Shown here: piece by piece, positions 51,966-61,440 of the stretch
Numbering within the stretch: the first letter of the stretch is position 1
Layout of the letters: every line of letters starts with the position of its first letter
Origin: Cyanophora paradoxa
Taxonomy: Eukaryota > Glaucocystophyceae > Cyanophorales > Cyanophoraceae
NCBI GenBank assembly: GCA_004431415.1
Contig: QPMI01000521.1
Location: 168,861 to 232,860, forward strand
Length of the DNA: 64,000 nucleotides
Direction of reading: 5' to 3'
Translations under genes and position numbers: made by a program
The notes under the pieces: generated by a model
What the model was told of the DNA's origin: nothing
What the model saw: only the letters and a program-made list of their open reading frames with translations
Database searches by the model: none

Positions 51966-52059
51966 CCAATTAACCACAGACTCCCCCCTGTGGGTCGATC
52001 ACTTTCGCGAATAATAATTGGACAATATAAAAACGTATCGAAAATCGGTGTGTTGTGAC

Positions 52060-52069
52060 AAAAATTGAC
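52060..52069 (+). promoter_or_regulatory. A-rich TTGAC box upstream of 52,117 gene and PolB
   Basis: AAAAATTGAC followed by TGGCGATTTT, 47 nt before the ATG at 52,117. It contains the AAAATTGA octamer known as an early promoter of mimiviruses. Confidence 0.6.
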
Positions 52070-52116
52070 TGGCGATTTTAGGGATCGTTGCGTATTTCAC
52101 TTGACTAAGACAGAAA

Positions 52117-52308
52117 ATGGATTATTTTGATGAAATTCGGCAGCAGCTTGTCGAAAAGAATGATATTGCAGAGGTGGCGGATTATATTGCAAAGATCAGA
52201 GCAGGTTATGGTAGAACCTATCAAAAGAAGCGTGTCTATGCAAGCAGACTCGACACAGTGAATGTATATGTCCCCAAAGGCACGAATGTGCGAATTATCA
52301 GAACCTGA
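52117..52308 (+). CDS. Small hypothetical protein upstream of PolB (element B)
   Basis: A 63-aa protein, MDYFDEIRQQLVEKNDIAEV then ADYIAKIRAGYGRTYQKKRV, ending VNVYVPKGTNVRIIRT. An N-terminal helical half and a basic beta-like C-half suggest a small folded DNA-binding or terminal-protein-like factor. It lies 56 nt before the protein-primed polymerase, where a terminal protein might be expected, but that is only a positional suggestion. The gene is preceded by the TTGAC box. No family recognised. Confidence 0.6.
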   Translation: MDYFDEIRQQLVEKNDIAEVADYIAKIRAGYGRTYQKKRVYASRLDTVNVYVPKGTNVRIIRT

Positions 52309-52364
52309 AAAATGCGAAATGCGTTTAAAACGCCCAAAAATAATATGTTCCCTTAAAGTAAAAG

Positions 52365-55300
52365 ATGCCCCGCCAATCAAATAGAATCATCAAAGAAAAG
52401 AAAAACGAAATACTCGGTCTTTTAGGAACCCTTTTAGTTACTGGTGATATTACAGAATTCGAATATGATCGCCAGGCAGCAATCCTGGATAGGAGACCAA
52501 GATTATCTCAACTCACAGAAATTACAAATCGCCTCTATGATCGTTTTGAGAAGATGGAGGAATTCAGGGATGAAGGTTTAAGGTTGGGAACAATTGAACC
52601 CGAGATTGAAGATGGGGAAGCAATGAACAAAGCATACTCTTGGTTAACCTATCGAGCAAGAGGGGAGGTTATCCAAGATGGGATTGAATTCTTGGAGAGA
52701 ATTGCACCCACTCTACCTCAGAGACTCAGACAGAAACTCCAAGACCTGAGAGCAATTAAGACTCGGTTGACCTTCATTTGTAAATTCACCAAAGTGAGTG
52801 ATCCAAGGGTGTGGATCACCAAATTCATTTACAGTGATTACTTTGTCATCACAAGATCACGAAATATTGATGTTGAACTGCGAAATGCCCTTCAATCTAT
52901 GCAGGAACAGATGATGCAGGTTGACAGTTACAGACTGGATCGCATTGAGATGCTGAGAGTGGTAATTATGTCTTATGCTCCTGTGGGTGGTTGCTTCTTC
53001 TCAACACCTGAGTGGATTGGATCAAAGAGAGCAACTGTGAATGTCAAGAATATTGATGGTCAAGACTGCTTCAAGTATGCAATCTTGGCTTACCTGCACC
53101 GAAATGATATTAATAAACACAAGAGCAATGAACCCAGCCAGTATAGAAGATGGTTAAACGAACTCAATTTCGAAGGCATCCAGTTTCCAGTTGCCTGTGA
53201 TGCAGAGGTGATTGATCGATTTGAGGAGCAGAACCCTGAACTCTCAATCAACATTTATGGTGCAGATAATCAAGCACAGTGCTTCTATCCTCTTCACCAA
53301 TCCAGCAACCCCAGGAGAAAGACCAAGATTAACCTTTTATTAATCGAAAACGAAGAGGATGATAGAGGGCATTATATCACCATCATGTCTCTGAGTAGAC
53401 TTCTGAAAACCACCTTTGATAAAGCCCATGATGGTCGCATTTATTACTGTGAGACCTGTCTGTCTCGTTTCAGAACTCAGGAGAAGCTGGATGTACATAT
53501 AGAAGCGAATCGCTGCATTGATTGGAGGGAGAGCAAAGGTAAATGCCCGAAATCTGGAAGTCACATTGCATTTGGGCTTCAACACCTTCGCAAAACTGTG
53601 TGGCTTCCCACTATCTGCTATGTGAAAATGGACAGTCACTCGGTTCCAATTGATGAGAACCGCAGTAAAAGAGAGGTCAAATCGGTTTCTTTAACAGTTG
53701 TGATGGGGGATGAGGTGATCTCTCATTATTTCGAGGGATCAGATCCACTTGGTGCTCTGTTTACCACTCTCACAGAGATCAGACCCCAAGTAATTCGCAC
53801 TCTATTCACCAACATACCCATGCACCCACTCACAGAAGAGCAGAAAGCACAATACAAGATCACTAAACACTGTTATATCTGTGCTGAACGATTTACCCAT
53901 GAGAACTTCCCAGTGAGAGACCATTGTCATCAAACAGGCGCTTTTATTGGGAAAGCATGTCGAAACTGCAACCTCCACAGGAGAATCTCAAAGCAAACGA
54001 AAGTAGCAATTGTGGTGGATCACATGGATGAATGTGGACACGAAATATTCCGCAAAATTGCACAGCAAGATGATAAACTTCGTGTTGAGATCCTGAGCAA
54101 GAATTTCGATCAATACCTGTCCCTGCAATGGGGCATGTGGAAATTCATAGATGCTTCGCATTTCATGGACTTCCAGGCAGTGGATTCTGGTGATCTTATG
54201 AGTAAATTCCAGACATTCCGAGAACTGGCGTTTACCCAATATGGATTGGATCCTGCCCATTATGTGAGCGCTCCTGGATTATCCTGGGATGCAATGCTCA
54301 TTTATACCAGAGCAAAGATCGAGCAGATCAGTGATGTAGGGCAATACGAATTCATTGAGAGAGCAATTCGAGGTGGGTTTGCTACAATGCCTACTCGATA
54401 TGCAAAGGTGGAAAACCCAGATGACCATATAGTTCTCTTGGATGCAAATAATCTGTATGGTTTTGCTCTCAGTCAAGAACTGCCCATTGGCGATTTTCGG
54501 TGGGAAGATGTCACAGAGGCACTTAAAGAGACCCCAGGGCGAAGTGCCTTTATTGAAGTAGACCTGGAATACCCACAAACTCTCACAGATCATTACGATT
54601 TTCCACTTGTAGTCAATAAAGAGCAAATCACCACCGAAATGCTGGGTGAGTATCAACGAAAACTACTGGATATCACAGGTGAGAAGTTAAGCAAAGACCC
54701 CAAACTCACAGCAACATTCTCACCCAAAAGCAACTATGTGATCTCCCAACCTCTCTTGATCTATCTTGTGAGCAAAGGTATTATAATTAAGAAGGTTCAC
54801 AGGGTTCTCTCATTTGCAACCTCTGCATTCATGAAGAGTTATATTGATCTAAATACGAAACTGAGGCGCCAATCTATGTCCAGATTCGAGAGTGACTTCT
54901 TTAAATTAATGAACAATGCAATCTATGGTAAATGCCTCGAATCATGCAGGGGTCGCTCTGTGGTAAAGATTGCTAACAGTGAGAAACTCTGCAAGAAATA
55001 TGCTGCAAGTCCATTGATCAAGGCAACCAATGTATTAAACGAAAATGCTGTTGCCTTTGAGATGTACTCAAAGCATGTTCACTTAGATAAACCTGTTGCA
55101 ATTGGGGCTTTTGTGCTGGATTTCGCGAAACTCCATAACAGCAGGTTCTTTTATGATGTGGTGAGGAGAACTTGGGAAACAGCAGAGCTACTATTCCATG
55201 ATACAGATTCTTTCTGTCTAATGCTTCATACCAATGATCTTAATAATGAGATGAAGCGAATTTCTGAGCACCTGGATTGCAGTAATTATGATCCAGCCCA

Positions 55301-55646
55301 CCCTCTCTTTGATAGGAGCAATCGCTTGATTCCAGGTAAATATAAAAACGAGTTTCCCAATGCAAAGATTGTGGAGTATGTAGGTCTGAGATCGAAACTC
55401 TATGCTTTCAGAACTGAGACCTTTGATAAAATAAAGATGTCTGGGACTTCCTCCAAAGAGGTTCACTTTGATGATTTCAAGAGATGCTTGTTTGAAGGCA
55501 TCACCAAAACAGTAGCAGTAGTAAACAAGCGAAGACAAGACCACAACCTATATGATTTGGAGAGCAGAAGGGTGGCTCTAAACCAACTCGATAGCAAAAG
55601 GAAGATATTAGACGATGGAATTCACAGCATTCCATTTGGGCTCTAA
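52365..55646 (+). CDS. Protein-primed family B DNA polymerase with OTU-like and zinc modules (element B)
   Basis: A 1,093-aa replicase of the Polinton/adintovirus kind. In order: an N-terminal helical part (MPRQSNRIIKEKKNEILGLL); an OTU-like region with Cys in GQDCFKYAIL (about 233) and His in RGHYITIMS (about 334); a C2H2 zinc finger CETCLSRFRTQEKLDVHIEA (about 360); and an HNH/endonuclease VII-like zinc cluster CYICAERF with VRDHCHQTG and CRNCNLHRR (about 502-545). An exonuclease-like block with FIDASHFMDFQAVDSGDL follows. Then come polymerase motif A DANNLYGFALS (about 692), motif B NAIYGK (about 850) and motif C HDTDSF (about 944). The block GLDPAHYVSAPGLSWDAML is a hallmark of Polinton polymerases. 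All catalytic residues are present and the gene is open throughout. The start context AAAGTAAAAGATGCC recurs before the integrase and other genes. Confidence 0.92.
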   Translation: MPRQSNRIIKEKKNEILGLLGTLLVTGDITEFEYDRQAAILDRRPRLSQLTEITNRLYDRFEKMEEFRDEGLRLGTIEPEIEDGEAMNKAYSWLTYRARGEVIQDGIEFLERIAPTLPQRLRQKLQDLRAIKTRLTFICKFTKVSDPRVWITKFIYSDYFVITRSRNIDVELRNALQSMQEQMMQVDSYRLDRIEMLRVVIMSYAPVGGCFFSTPEWIGSKRATVNVKNIDGQDCFKYAILAYLHRNDINKHKSNEPSQYRRWLNELNFEGIQFPVACDAEVIDRFEEQNPELSINIYGADNQAQCFYPLHQSSNPRRKTKINLLLIENEEDDRGHYITIMSLSRLLKTTFDKAHDGRIYYCETCLSRFRTQEKLDVHIEANRCIDWRESKGKCPKSGSHIAFGLQHLRKTVWLPTICYVKMDSHSVPIDENRSKREVKSVSLTVVMGDEVISHYFEGSDPLGALFTTLTEIRPQVIRTLFTNIPMHPLTEEQKAQYKITKHCYICAERFTHENFPVRDHCHQTGAFIGKACRNCNLHRRISKQTKVAIVVDHMDECGHEIFRKIAQQDDKLRVEILSKNFDQYLSLQWGMWKFIDASHFMDFQAVDSGDLMSKFQTFRELAFTQYGLDPAHYVSAPGLSWDAMLIYTRAKIEQISDVGQYEFIERAIRGGFATMPTRYAKVENPDDHIVLLDANNLYGFALSQELPIGDFRWEDVTEALKETPGRSAFIEVDLEYPQTLTDHYDFPLVVNKEQITTEMLGEYQRKLLDITGEKLSKDPKLTATFSPKSNYVISQPLLIYLVSKGIIIKKVHRVLSFATSAFMKSYIDLNTKLRRQSMSRFESDFFKLMNNAIYGKCLESCRGRSVVKIANSEKLCKKYAASPLIKATNVLNENAVAFEMYSKHVHLDKPVAIGAFVLDFAKLHNSRFFYDVVRRTWETAELLFHDTDSFCLMLHTNDLNNEMKRISEHLDCSNYDPAHPLFDRSNRLIPGKYKNEFPNAKIVEYVGLRSKLYAFRTETFDKIKMSGTSSKEVHFDDFKRCLFEGITKTVAVVNKRRQDHNLYDLESRRVALNQLDSKRKILDDGIHSIPFGL

Positions 55647-55829
55647 TCTACTTCATTAATCTTTCTTTTTCTTTGGTTTCGCTCTCCAAGAAGTAATAAA
55701 CCGCGAATTAAATGCAGCAGCCAAATACATCTTAATCCAGGGTCATTGGGCTCGATTGCAAAATAGTTTGGAATTGTGTTCTCTTTCCACACAGACTCTT
55801 GCATTTATTATATGAGAGATAAGGTAAAG
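55647..55829. other. Short PolB-integrase spacer
   Basis: AT-rich gap without a supported gene. It includes the in-frame upstream ATG of the integrase frame (55,776), which I reject as the start because the residues it would add do not resemble integrase. Confidence 0.5.
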
Positions 55830-56879
55830 ATGCCTTCTACACAAATAGGATTGAGACAACCACCAAGAATTGTGAGAAAAGAGGCAATTGAAGATCGAGG
55901 GAATATCCTACCTATCACAGTTCCAGTGGAGGAGAAGAGCAGTCGAATATTAAAAAGATCAGAGATGGTCAAGCAATTAATCCCAGAGACCCTCCCAGCT
56001 GAGACAGCACCAAAAGAGTCGAAGATTGCTAAGAAGTTCTATGATCCCAGGACAGGCTACAAGGGATTTACTGCAATGAGACAGGAACTACCAGAAGAGA
56101 ACTACAAGAAGATGAGAGAATGGTATGATAAACAGGAGGTTGTCCAAATTAATGCACCCACTCTATCTCGAAAGAGAGATCCCATGATTCCAATTAGGCA
56201 ACCCCTTGATACATATGTGATTGATCTGCTCTTCTTTCCTGCATACAAAAAGCAGAATGATGGTTATGATACATTTATGAGTGCAATGGAATCAACCCTA
56301 AGAACTGGGTTCATAATTCCAATGAGAGACAAGAGTGCTCTAACTACACTTGCAGCATTCAAGCAACTTGAACAGAGAGTCCCCAGACCGATTGTTCGCA
56401 TTCAGAGTGACAGTGGAAGCGAATTTACCAATGTGTTGTTCACAGATTATTTGGGAACGAAATTCATTGAGCATCAACTAAGTGATGTTGCAGATCACAG
56501 AACCCAAGGTCGGATTGAAGCCTTTAACAGACAGATCAAGAGATTAATCACAAATTACTGCATTGCAAATAATACTGCACGATTTTTTGATGTGTTGGGT
56601 GATATTGAGTATAATTATAATAATACCATTCACTCTGCAACCAAGAGGAAACCAGCAGAGACCACAGAAGCCCACTACAAAGAGATTGTGAATATGGAGG
56701 ATCAGAGATTCAAGAAATCAATTGAGTATCTTGATGCTCTGAAACCTGGTATGTTTGTGAGAGTGAAAGTTGAAAAGAATCCATTTGCAAAGCAGGGTGT
56801 TAATTGGTCTCGAATTGTTTATAGTGTGGAGGCAGAGAGGGCTTCAAGTTCAGAATCAGAAGTCCAAGTGGTGAGATAG
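55830..56879 (+). CDS. Retroviral-type (rve) integrase of element B, C-terminus eroded
   Basis: A 349-aa DDE integrase. The start at 55,830 (MPSTQIGLRQPPRIVRKE) sits in the context GGTAAAGATGCC shared with other B genes. The catalytic triad is complete: Asp in TYVIDLLFFPA (about 131), Asp in IRIQSDSGSEFTN-type context (read as RIQSDSGSEFTN, about 193) and Glu in QGRIEAFNR (about 230), with exactly 35 residues between the last two (D,D-35-E). NYNNTIHSATKRKPAE is typical of the end of the rve core. A short basic C-terminal domain follows (VRVKVEKNPFAKQGVNWSRI). The stop at 56,879 is premature: matching sequence continues in other frames. The enzyme would splice the linear viral DNA into the host genome, as in Polintons. 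Catalytic core intact, so partial activity cannot be excluded. Confidence 0.88.
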   Translation: MPSTQIGLRQPPRIVRKEAIEDRGNILPITVPVEEKSSRILKRSEMVKQLIPETLPAETAPKESKIAKKFYDPRTGYKGFTAMRQELPEENYKKMREWYDKQEVVQINAPTLSRKRDPMIPIRQPLDTYVIDLLFFPAYKKQNDGYDTFMSAMESTLRTGFIIPMRDKSALTTLAAFKQLEQRVPRPIVRIQSDSGSEFTNVLFTDYLGTKFIEHQLSDVADHRTQGRIEAFNRQIKRLITNYCIANNTARFFDVLGDIEYNYNNTIHSATKRKPAETTEAHYKEIVNMEDQRFKKSIEYLDALKPGMFVRVKVEKNPFAKQGVNWSRIVYSVEAERASSSESEVQVVR

Positions 56880-57228
56880 TTGATGGTAGATTCGCTTTCA
56901 TGAACTGCTGCCCATTAAAGGTGTTGAGTATCATGAAACTCCCACAGTGGATGCCCTTGAACAGGCAAAAGAAGAAGCCAGGTTGATTCAGCAATCAGAA
57001 AGGAGGGCATAGAAAAAGCAAGTGAAGTACCAAAAGAGCCCCTCACAGAAGCAAGAGCACAAAAGAAGGGTAGAGTAGAGAAAGAATTAAAGAAGTTGAC
57101 CATAGCAGGAACCCAGAAATTATCAGAAGTCAACAGTCAGAGGTGGTATAATGACTTTTCAACCACCAAGGAAACATATACTGCACCCCAAACTCGATTT
57201 AATTTACGAAGTGGTCAAAGGAAATAGA
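56868..57228 (+). pseudogene. Frame-broken C-terminal extension of the integrase
   Basis: Beyond the integrase stop the coding pattern continues in shifted frames: GEIVDGRFAFMNCCPLK (from 56,868), VEYHETPTVDALEQAKEEA to QQSERRA (56,922-57,012), then KASEVPKEPLTEARAQKK to RFNLRSGQRK (about 57,016-57,227). The charged, low-complexity style suits an integrase tail. At least three shifts or stops separate the pieces, so this part is dead unless sequencing errors are responsible. Confidence 0.6.
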
Positions 57229-57272
57229 TCAGCAGCGCTTCCTAAATCTCTTAGACCTCTGACGAATTTTCC

Positions 57273-57470
57273 TCATTTGTCTATCTTTTTCAATAATTTC
57301 CAAGAAGAAAGTTTCAAGTTTGAGACCAGTTGGTAATTATAAACAAAGAACAGTCTCACATGCTCTGGCTGTGACATGAAGAAATTGAAGTAGAAAGCAG
57401 TCTTGAAATCATGGATCCAGTCTGACTGGGCAGCATGGATGATTGCAGGGTCTTGGTAGATGGGATCCAT
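57273..57470 (-). CDS. Small hypothetical protein (element B, minus strand)
   Basis: A 65-aa frame starting MDPIYQDPAIIHAAQSDW, with an aromatic-rich middle (FKTAFYFNFFMSQPEHVRLF) and a C-terminal NLKLSSWKLLKKIDK. The minus-strand box AAAAAATTGAC at 57,502-57,512 lies 31 nt upstream of this ATG, the same layout as before the replication genes. This is the best evidence that it is real. No family recognised. Confidence 0.5.
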   Translation of the reverse strand: MDPIYQDPAIIHAAQSDWIHDFKTAFYFNFFMSQPEHVRLFFVYNYQLVSNLKLSSWKLLKKIDK

Positions 57471-57501
57471 AGCAGAAGTTGAGGGAATCCAGAAAATCCT
57501 T

Positions 57502-57512
57502 GTCAATTTTTT
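57502..57512 (-). promoter_or_regulatory. A-rich TTGAC box, minus strand
   Basis: AAAAAATTGAC followed by AAGGATTTT on the minus strand, the same extended box as at 49,333 and 48,888. Confidence 0.55.
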
Positions 57513-57689
57513 ATTTTGTAAGTGATTGATCTCGACGAAACCTGATTGGCGCTATCGTGACGATTCCGAATCTGTTTTCAGATTTAAAAACGGAGCACTT
57601 GGTAATAAAATACAGTAGCTACTGTAAAAATCGCCATAATGTGGGCGAAGATACAGAAGCCACTGTATCATACATCAGGACTTCTGAAA

Positions 57690-59221
57690 TATTATACACT
57701 TCGAATAAATGCACCTGTCACATCAACTCTCATAGTTGGGGTGTTGATGTATACAAGTGGATAAATTCGAATATACCTTGTCCTCAGAGGGTAGCCAATA
57801 TAGAAAACGTCTTTAATAGAGGTGGGATACCCAGAACTGTATGAGACATCACCACTGTTGTGGGCATTATTGATAGTTTCACACATGAACACTCTATTGA
57901 CACCTTCATACTTGATAAATGACCAAGAAATCCCATCTTGTGATGTTGCAACATTGAAGTCTTAATAAAAGCGTTTGTTACACCAGAACCATATGCTATA
58001 ATAGATGCAACCTCAAATATGTATGGAAGGTTACTTGGAGATACTCAGTGGGACACTCCATATCCCATCAGGAGCAGATGCATTTGCTTCCAACCTGTCA
58101 AGGAAGGTCTTGATTTAAATGCCTCCTTCCAATTTTGATGATGAAGCAGTGAATGCACCATCTGATAGAAGATACCAGTTAGCATCAATTGGAGGTATGC
58201 TATTCAGAGTGGATGATATATAGAACCTTGCAGGGTTCTTGATTTCGTAATTTGCAACCAGTAAATCACAGAGTCTATCAATCATCACAGTGTTTGCTGC
58301 TATGTACATTTCGGTTGCATCTATCATATCTGGGATCTTAGAGGTATCATCCAGAGAGTTTACTATGGTCTTTGGAAGTGGGACAGAGAGTCTATAATAT
58401 CTTGCATATCCTTGATCATCATTGTATGGGAGAAACTCTTGCATCTTTTCCAGAGCAGAGAGTTCACTTGCAGCCATCAACATATTGATTAATGGACTTC
58501 CAGAGGTGGAAGCAATCCATGAGAGAATACCCAGCTGTTCACATCTTCATAAGAGTAACCCACATTTGGAGCATCTGTTTCATTGACTTCACCACAGGAT
58601 ATACTTATCACTATAATATCATCATCATCATCATAGATCTTCTTAGCATGACTGTAACCACAGACACTGGGATTGTTGTTACCTGAGATTGCACCATCAA
58701 TTAGAGACATCCATCATAGTTCACAGGTGAGAAATATGCTGGAGCAGCAGAGGTGGATCTTGCAGCAATCTTGCTGGGGATGGATTTGTAGGAGTTATCA
58801 TTGGTGATAAAAATGGGCTTCATACTCACAGTGTCAAAACTTGTGATCACTACATCTTGAGAGAGTCTTGAATGAGAGACTCACCAGTAACAGTGAGAAT
58901 GGCTGTCTCCAATGGGTCACATCATACTTGGTGTTGAAGAGTGCATTATCAATAATATTTCGGGGATTTGCAAAGATTAAAGGCAGTTGATTGAGATAAG
59001 TGGAATGCAAATCGGTTGCTGTGAGTTTAGGTTCGTTTGGAAATTCGGGATTTTCACATTGAGACCAATCGCAATTATCCCACCAGTGGATGTTCCACTC
59101 ACCAGATCAACAAGGTCAATTACTCTTTTTCCTGTTCGAGTTTCGATTTCTTTAAGCAATCTCGTAATAATTATACCACGAGCTCCCCACCTGAAAGACT
59201 GAGAATTACACGAAGGGCATC
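57690..59221 (-). pseudogene. Patatin-like phospholipase with discoidin (F5/8C) domain, decayed
   Basis: Read from the right on the minus strand. An ATG at 59,221 in the context AAGTAAAGATGCCC is followed by VILSLSGG and, after a shift, GARGIIITRLLKEIETRTGK: the patatin oxyanion loop. Then comes VDLVSGTSTGGIIAIGL, the GTSTG nucleophile elbow with catalytic Ser. Further on LIDGAISGNNNP (58,690) carries the catalytic Asp motif (DGA). A C-terminal patatin part spans 58,115-58,483 (DWYLLSDGAF-like end, read as NWYLLSDGAFTAS). After more breaks a discoidin-type module appears: FNVATSQDGISWSF (about 57,940) and TRYIRIYPLVYINTPTMRVD (about 57,760). Patatins hydrolyse phospholipids; discoidin domains bind glycans or lipids on cell surfaces. 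At least four frameshifts or stops make the gene inactive as read. Together this suggests an ancestral membrane-attack or exit function. Confidence 0.72.
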
Positions 59222-59269
59222 TTTACTTAACTCAAATTTAATAAATCTCTATAAGTAGAGTAAACAGGG

Positions 59270-59439
59270 ATGAGTTTCAATTACCCAGCAAACCTACAAA
59301 CCATTCCTCATCAGGAAGAGGGAGGGCAGATAACAAACATGTAAATTTCGATAACTTGACAGCCAGGGGTCAATCTCAATTGATCACAGTGCAGATGAAA
59401 CCTCAAAGACTCAACCAAGAGAGCATGCACTTTCAATAA
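59270..59439 (+). pseudogene. Small frame-broken gene upstream of fibre genes
   Basis: MSFNYPANLQTIPHQEEGGQ is open to the stop at 59,344. In the next frame the coding pattern goes on as NFDNLTARGQSQLITVQMKP to MHFQ at 59,439, five nt before the next ATG. One base shift near 59,340 would join them into about 55 aa. Unrecognised; the spacing suits a short gene of the fibre cluster. Confidence 0.4.
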
Positions 59440-59444
59440 ACGAA

Positions 59445-60196
59445 ATGGATCCCGAAAAGGAGGATGTGAGTGTTGCTTTCAGCATGGGAAATGTGAAATC
59501 GAATCAGGTAGCCCAGAGTAAAGCAACCAGGAGCAGACCAAGAAAACTGAAAACCAGTGGAACCCACCCAGATATTCCAACTCGATTCGATAGTGGTAGG
59601 TTAATATTCAATGTTCAAAATGAGAAGGGTGGGCATCAGAGTGGTTTGAGAATCTTTAATGAAGGATCAAATGCAATTGCACAAATTCCCGAAATATTAC
59701 AGATAGCCCCCCATGGAGAAACCAACAAAATCGAGTTCACTAACAATGTTTATCCACGAGATATTGTGGCGAATTCGGCTTCTAATGCGCAATTCGGTTT
59801 CCAACTACCTGGTGATACAGCAAAGAATAAGGCGTCTATCACTGTCAACAGTAGCCCCACTCAACCAGTAACAATTCATTTACACCCAGACCTTGTTGAA
59901 ATGGATAGGCACCTTTTACCTTTGGTGACAAACACCAAAGATCTTGGTATTAGAACCAGACAATGGCGAAATATCCATGGAAGCAATGTCTATGCAAATG
60001 GAGAGAAACTTGTTAGTGAGAAGACCATCAGAGAGATCTTTGAATATTATGGACCTGTCCAGTTCCCTTCCACTACCATGGGATCCACCAGATTTAACAC
60101 CGAAAAAGCAACCAGGCAGAGAGTACACAGCAGATGAGACAGTTCCTTTTGGGCAACACATTGTGAGTTGGGAGCAGTTCGAAATAAACCGATAAT
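59445..60196 (+). CDS. Phage-tail-fibre-like protein, shaft-base part, frameshifted end
   Basis: MDPEKEDVSVAFSMGNVKSN opens a 230-aa frame. Its second half contains TNTKDLGIRTRQWRNIHGSN followed by VYANGEKLV, which follows the pattern (T/N-x-DLGxxxRxWxxIxGxNxxxxG) common in phage tail fibres and tailspikes next to their shaft repeats. Earlier segments (GRLIFNVQNEKGGHQSGLRI, AKNKASITVNSSPTQPVTI) look like fibre beta repeats. After about 60,090 the frame changes: PPDLTPKKQPGREYTADETV to FGQHIVSWEQFEINR continues in the +1 frame to 60,195. So the protein is broken near its end. Fibres of this kind bind the host surface, which here would be the alga; that role is inferred. Confidence 0.6.
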
Positions 60197-60199
60197 TGA

Positions 60200-60740
60200 A
60201 CCAAGAAAGCAAATTGATGAGCAATATTTACCTCCGAAATCGATATTTTGAGCTTGACGAATACCAATTCGTTCCAGACGAGAGGAATACCTACCTGATG
60301 GTTTCGACCCACAAGAGTATGAATATGATCAATATGATCCCAATGAGGAAGAGTATTTACCAGATGGTTTAGATCCACAAGAGTATGAATATGAGCAGAA
60401 TTATGAACCCCATGAGGAATACTTAGCAGATGGTCACGAACCACCAGTTGTGGATTATGAGCAACCATATGAACCCCATGAAGAATTATTACCAGATGGA
60501 TTCGCCCAGAGATTTGGAATTCTTCCTGATTGGGAGCAGATCAACAATAAACCAGCCAGATATCCACCAGAGGATCACAACCATGACTGGGATGAGATCT
60601 TAGGTAAACCAGCGAAATTCCCACCAGAGGATCACAGGCATGATTGGGGTGACATTGATGGAATACCAACTGAGTTTCCACCAAGCAAACATGAACACAC
60701 CTGGGATGAGATCAATGACCACCAGAATTCGCAAAAGTAG
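60200..60740 (+). CDS. Fibre segment: acidic repeats and HxH shaft repeats
   Basis: An open stretch encodes three or four tandem acidic units of the form YLPDG(F/L)DPQEYEYDQY, EEEYLPDGLDPQEYEYEQ, PHEEYLADG and EELLPDGF. These are followed by three units of about 21 residues built as W-(D/E/G)-x-I-x-x-(K/I)-P-x-x-(Y/F)-PP-(E/S)-(D/K)-H-x-H: DWEQINNKPARYPPEDHNH, DWDEILGKPAKFPPEDHRH, DWGDIDGIPTEFPPSKHEH. The last type is a well-known trimeric phage-fibre repeat in which the HxH histidines of three chains bind metal ions. The likely start is uncertain: an ATG lies at 60,450 but coding begins earlier, so the piece was probably joined to the preceding gene. Confidence 0.65.
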
Positions 60741-61310
60741 AGCCTCTTGCTACTCTGGGAGTTTCTCTTTACCAGACTTGCAATGTCCCTGAAAGGATCT
60801 TTTTGAATCACCACTATGTTCATGTGGAAGGGACACTTGCAAATTCAGCTATGATAGGACCATTGCATATTAGAACATTACCAGGCTCTTATAATCCACC
60901 ACCAGAACCAGGAGCAACCATACCAAATATCTTGTGTCAGCTACATGAGGTTGACATACCCACAGATACTTTTAGAGTTCCAACAGACCAGCAACCTACC
61001 AGAATTACAACTCAGCCATACAGGTTCATGTAACAGATGTGAGCAGTTTAGATGGATCAAGACCAATGATAGTATTCAGTCGAGATAAATATTCCTACAT
61101 TCCATAGTGGGAACTGCAAATGATAATTATGGAAGGGCAGAACTTGCATGGATAAAAACAGATTATGGTGGGGTTCTCGAGCCAATCAAAGAATGGCTGC
61201 AAAAAACATTCACAACGAAAATATATCGAGAGTGGTAACAGAAGATTATTTAGAAGATCAAGGATATATTGACGAAGGAGAACTAACGAATATCTTTCTT
61301 TATTCGTGAT
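60741..61310 (+). pseudogene. Fibre module 1 (frame-broken)
   Basis: Coding pieces in alternating frames: VSLYQTCNVPERIFLNHHYV with HVEGTLANS (60,760-60,860), then NILCQLHEVDIPTDTFRVPT (to 61,030), then SSLDGSRPMIVFSRDKYS, GRAELAWIKTDYGG and NQRMAAKNIHNENISRVVTE, ending EDQGYIDEGEL (about 61,290). The same order of blocks returns in module 2 (61,618-62,260). At least three frame changes separate the pieces. Confidence 0.5.
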
Positions 61311-61344
61311 TAAAAATGATACAACCTTACAGTCACAAGTAACA

Positions 61345-61440
61345 TTACACCAGTAACATTTCAGCAAGTAACATTTGGACAAGTAACCTATGGGCAAGTA
61401 ATATATGGACAAGTAATATTTACGGAAGTAATTTAGAGGT
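61345..61440 (+). repeat. Tandem pentapeptide-coding repeat in fibre region
   Basis: About seven 15-bp units of the type ACAAGTAACATTTGG encode a run of T/A-S-N-I/L-W pentapeptides (TSNIS, ASNIW, TSNLW, ASNIW, TSNIY, GSNLE). Read in the correct frame the run is open and continues into LTVNIEANLPNHPTSN. Short beta-helical shaft segments of fibres are often made of such units. Confidence 0.7.

Larger units (their letters stand above)
51763..52116. other. Noncoding gap holding a palindromic element and a promoter box
   Basis: No gene. It contains the third GTGACGCC palindrome (51,861-51,965) and the AAAAATTGAC box (52,060). A single GTGTGACAGCTGTGACACC word precedes the palindrome at about 51,830. 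Confidence 0.7.
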
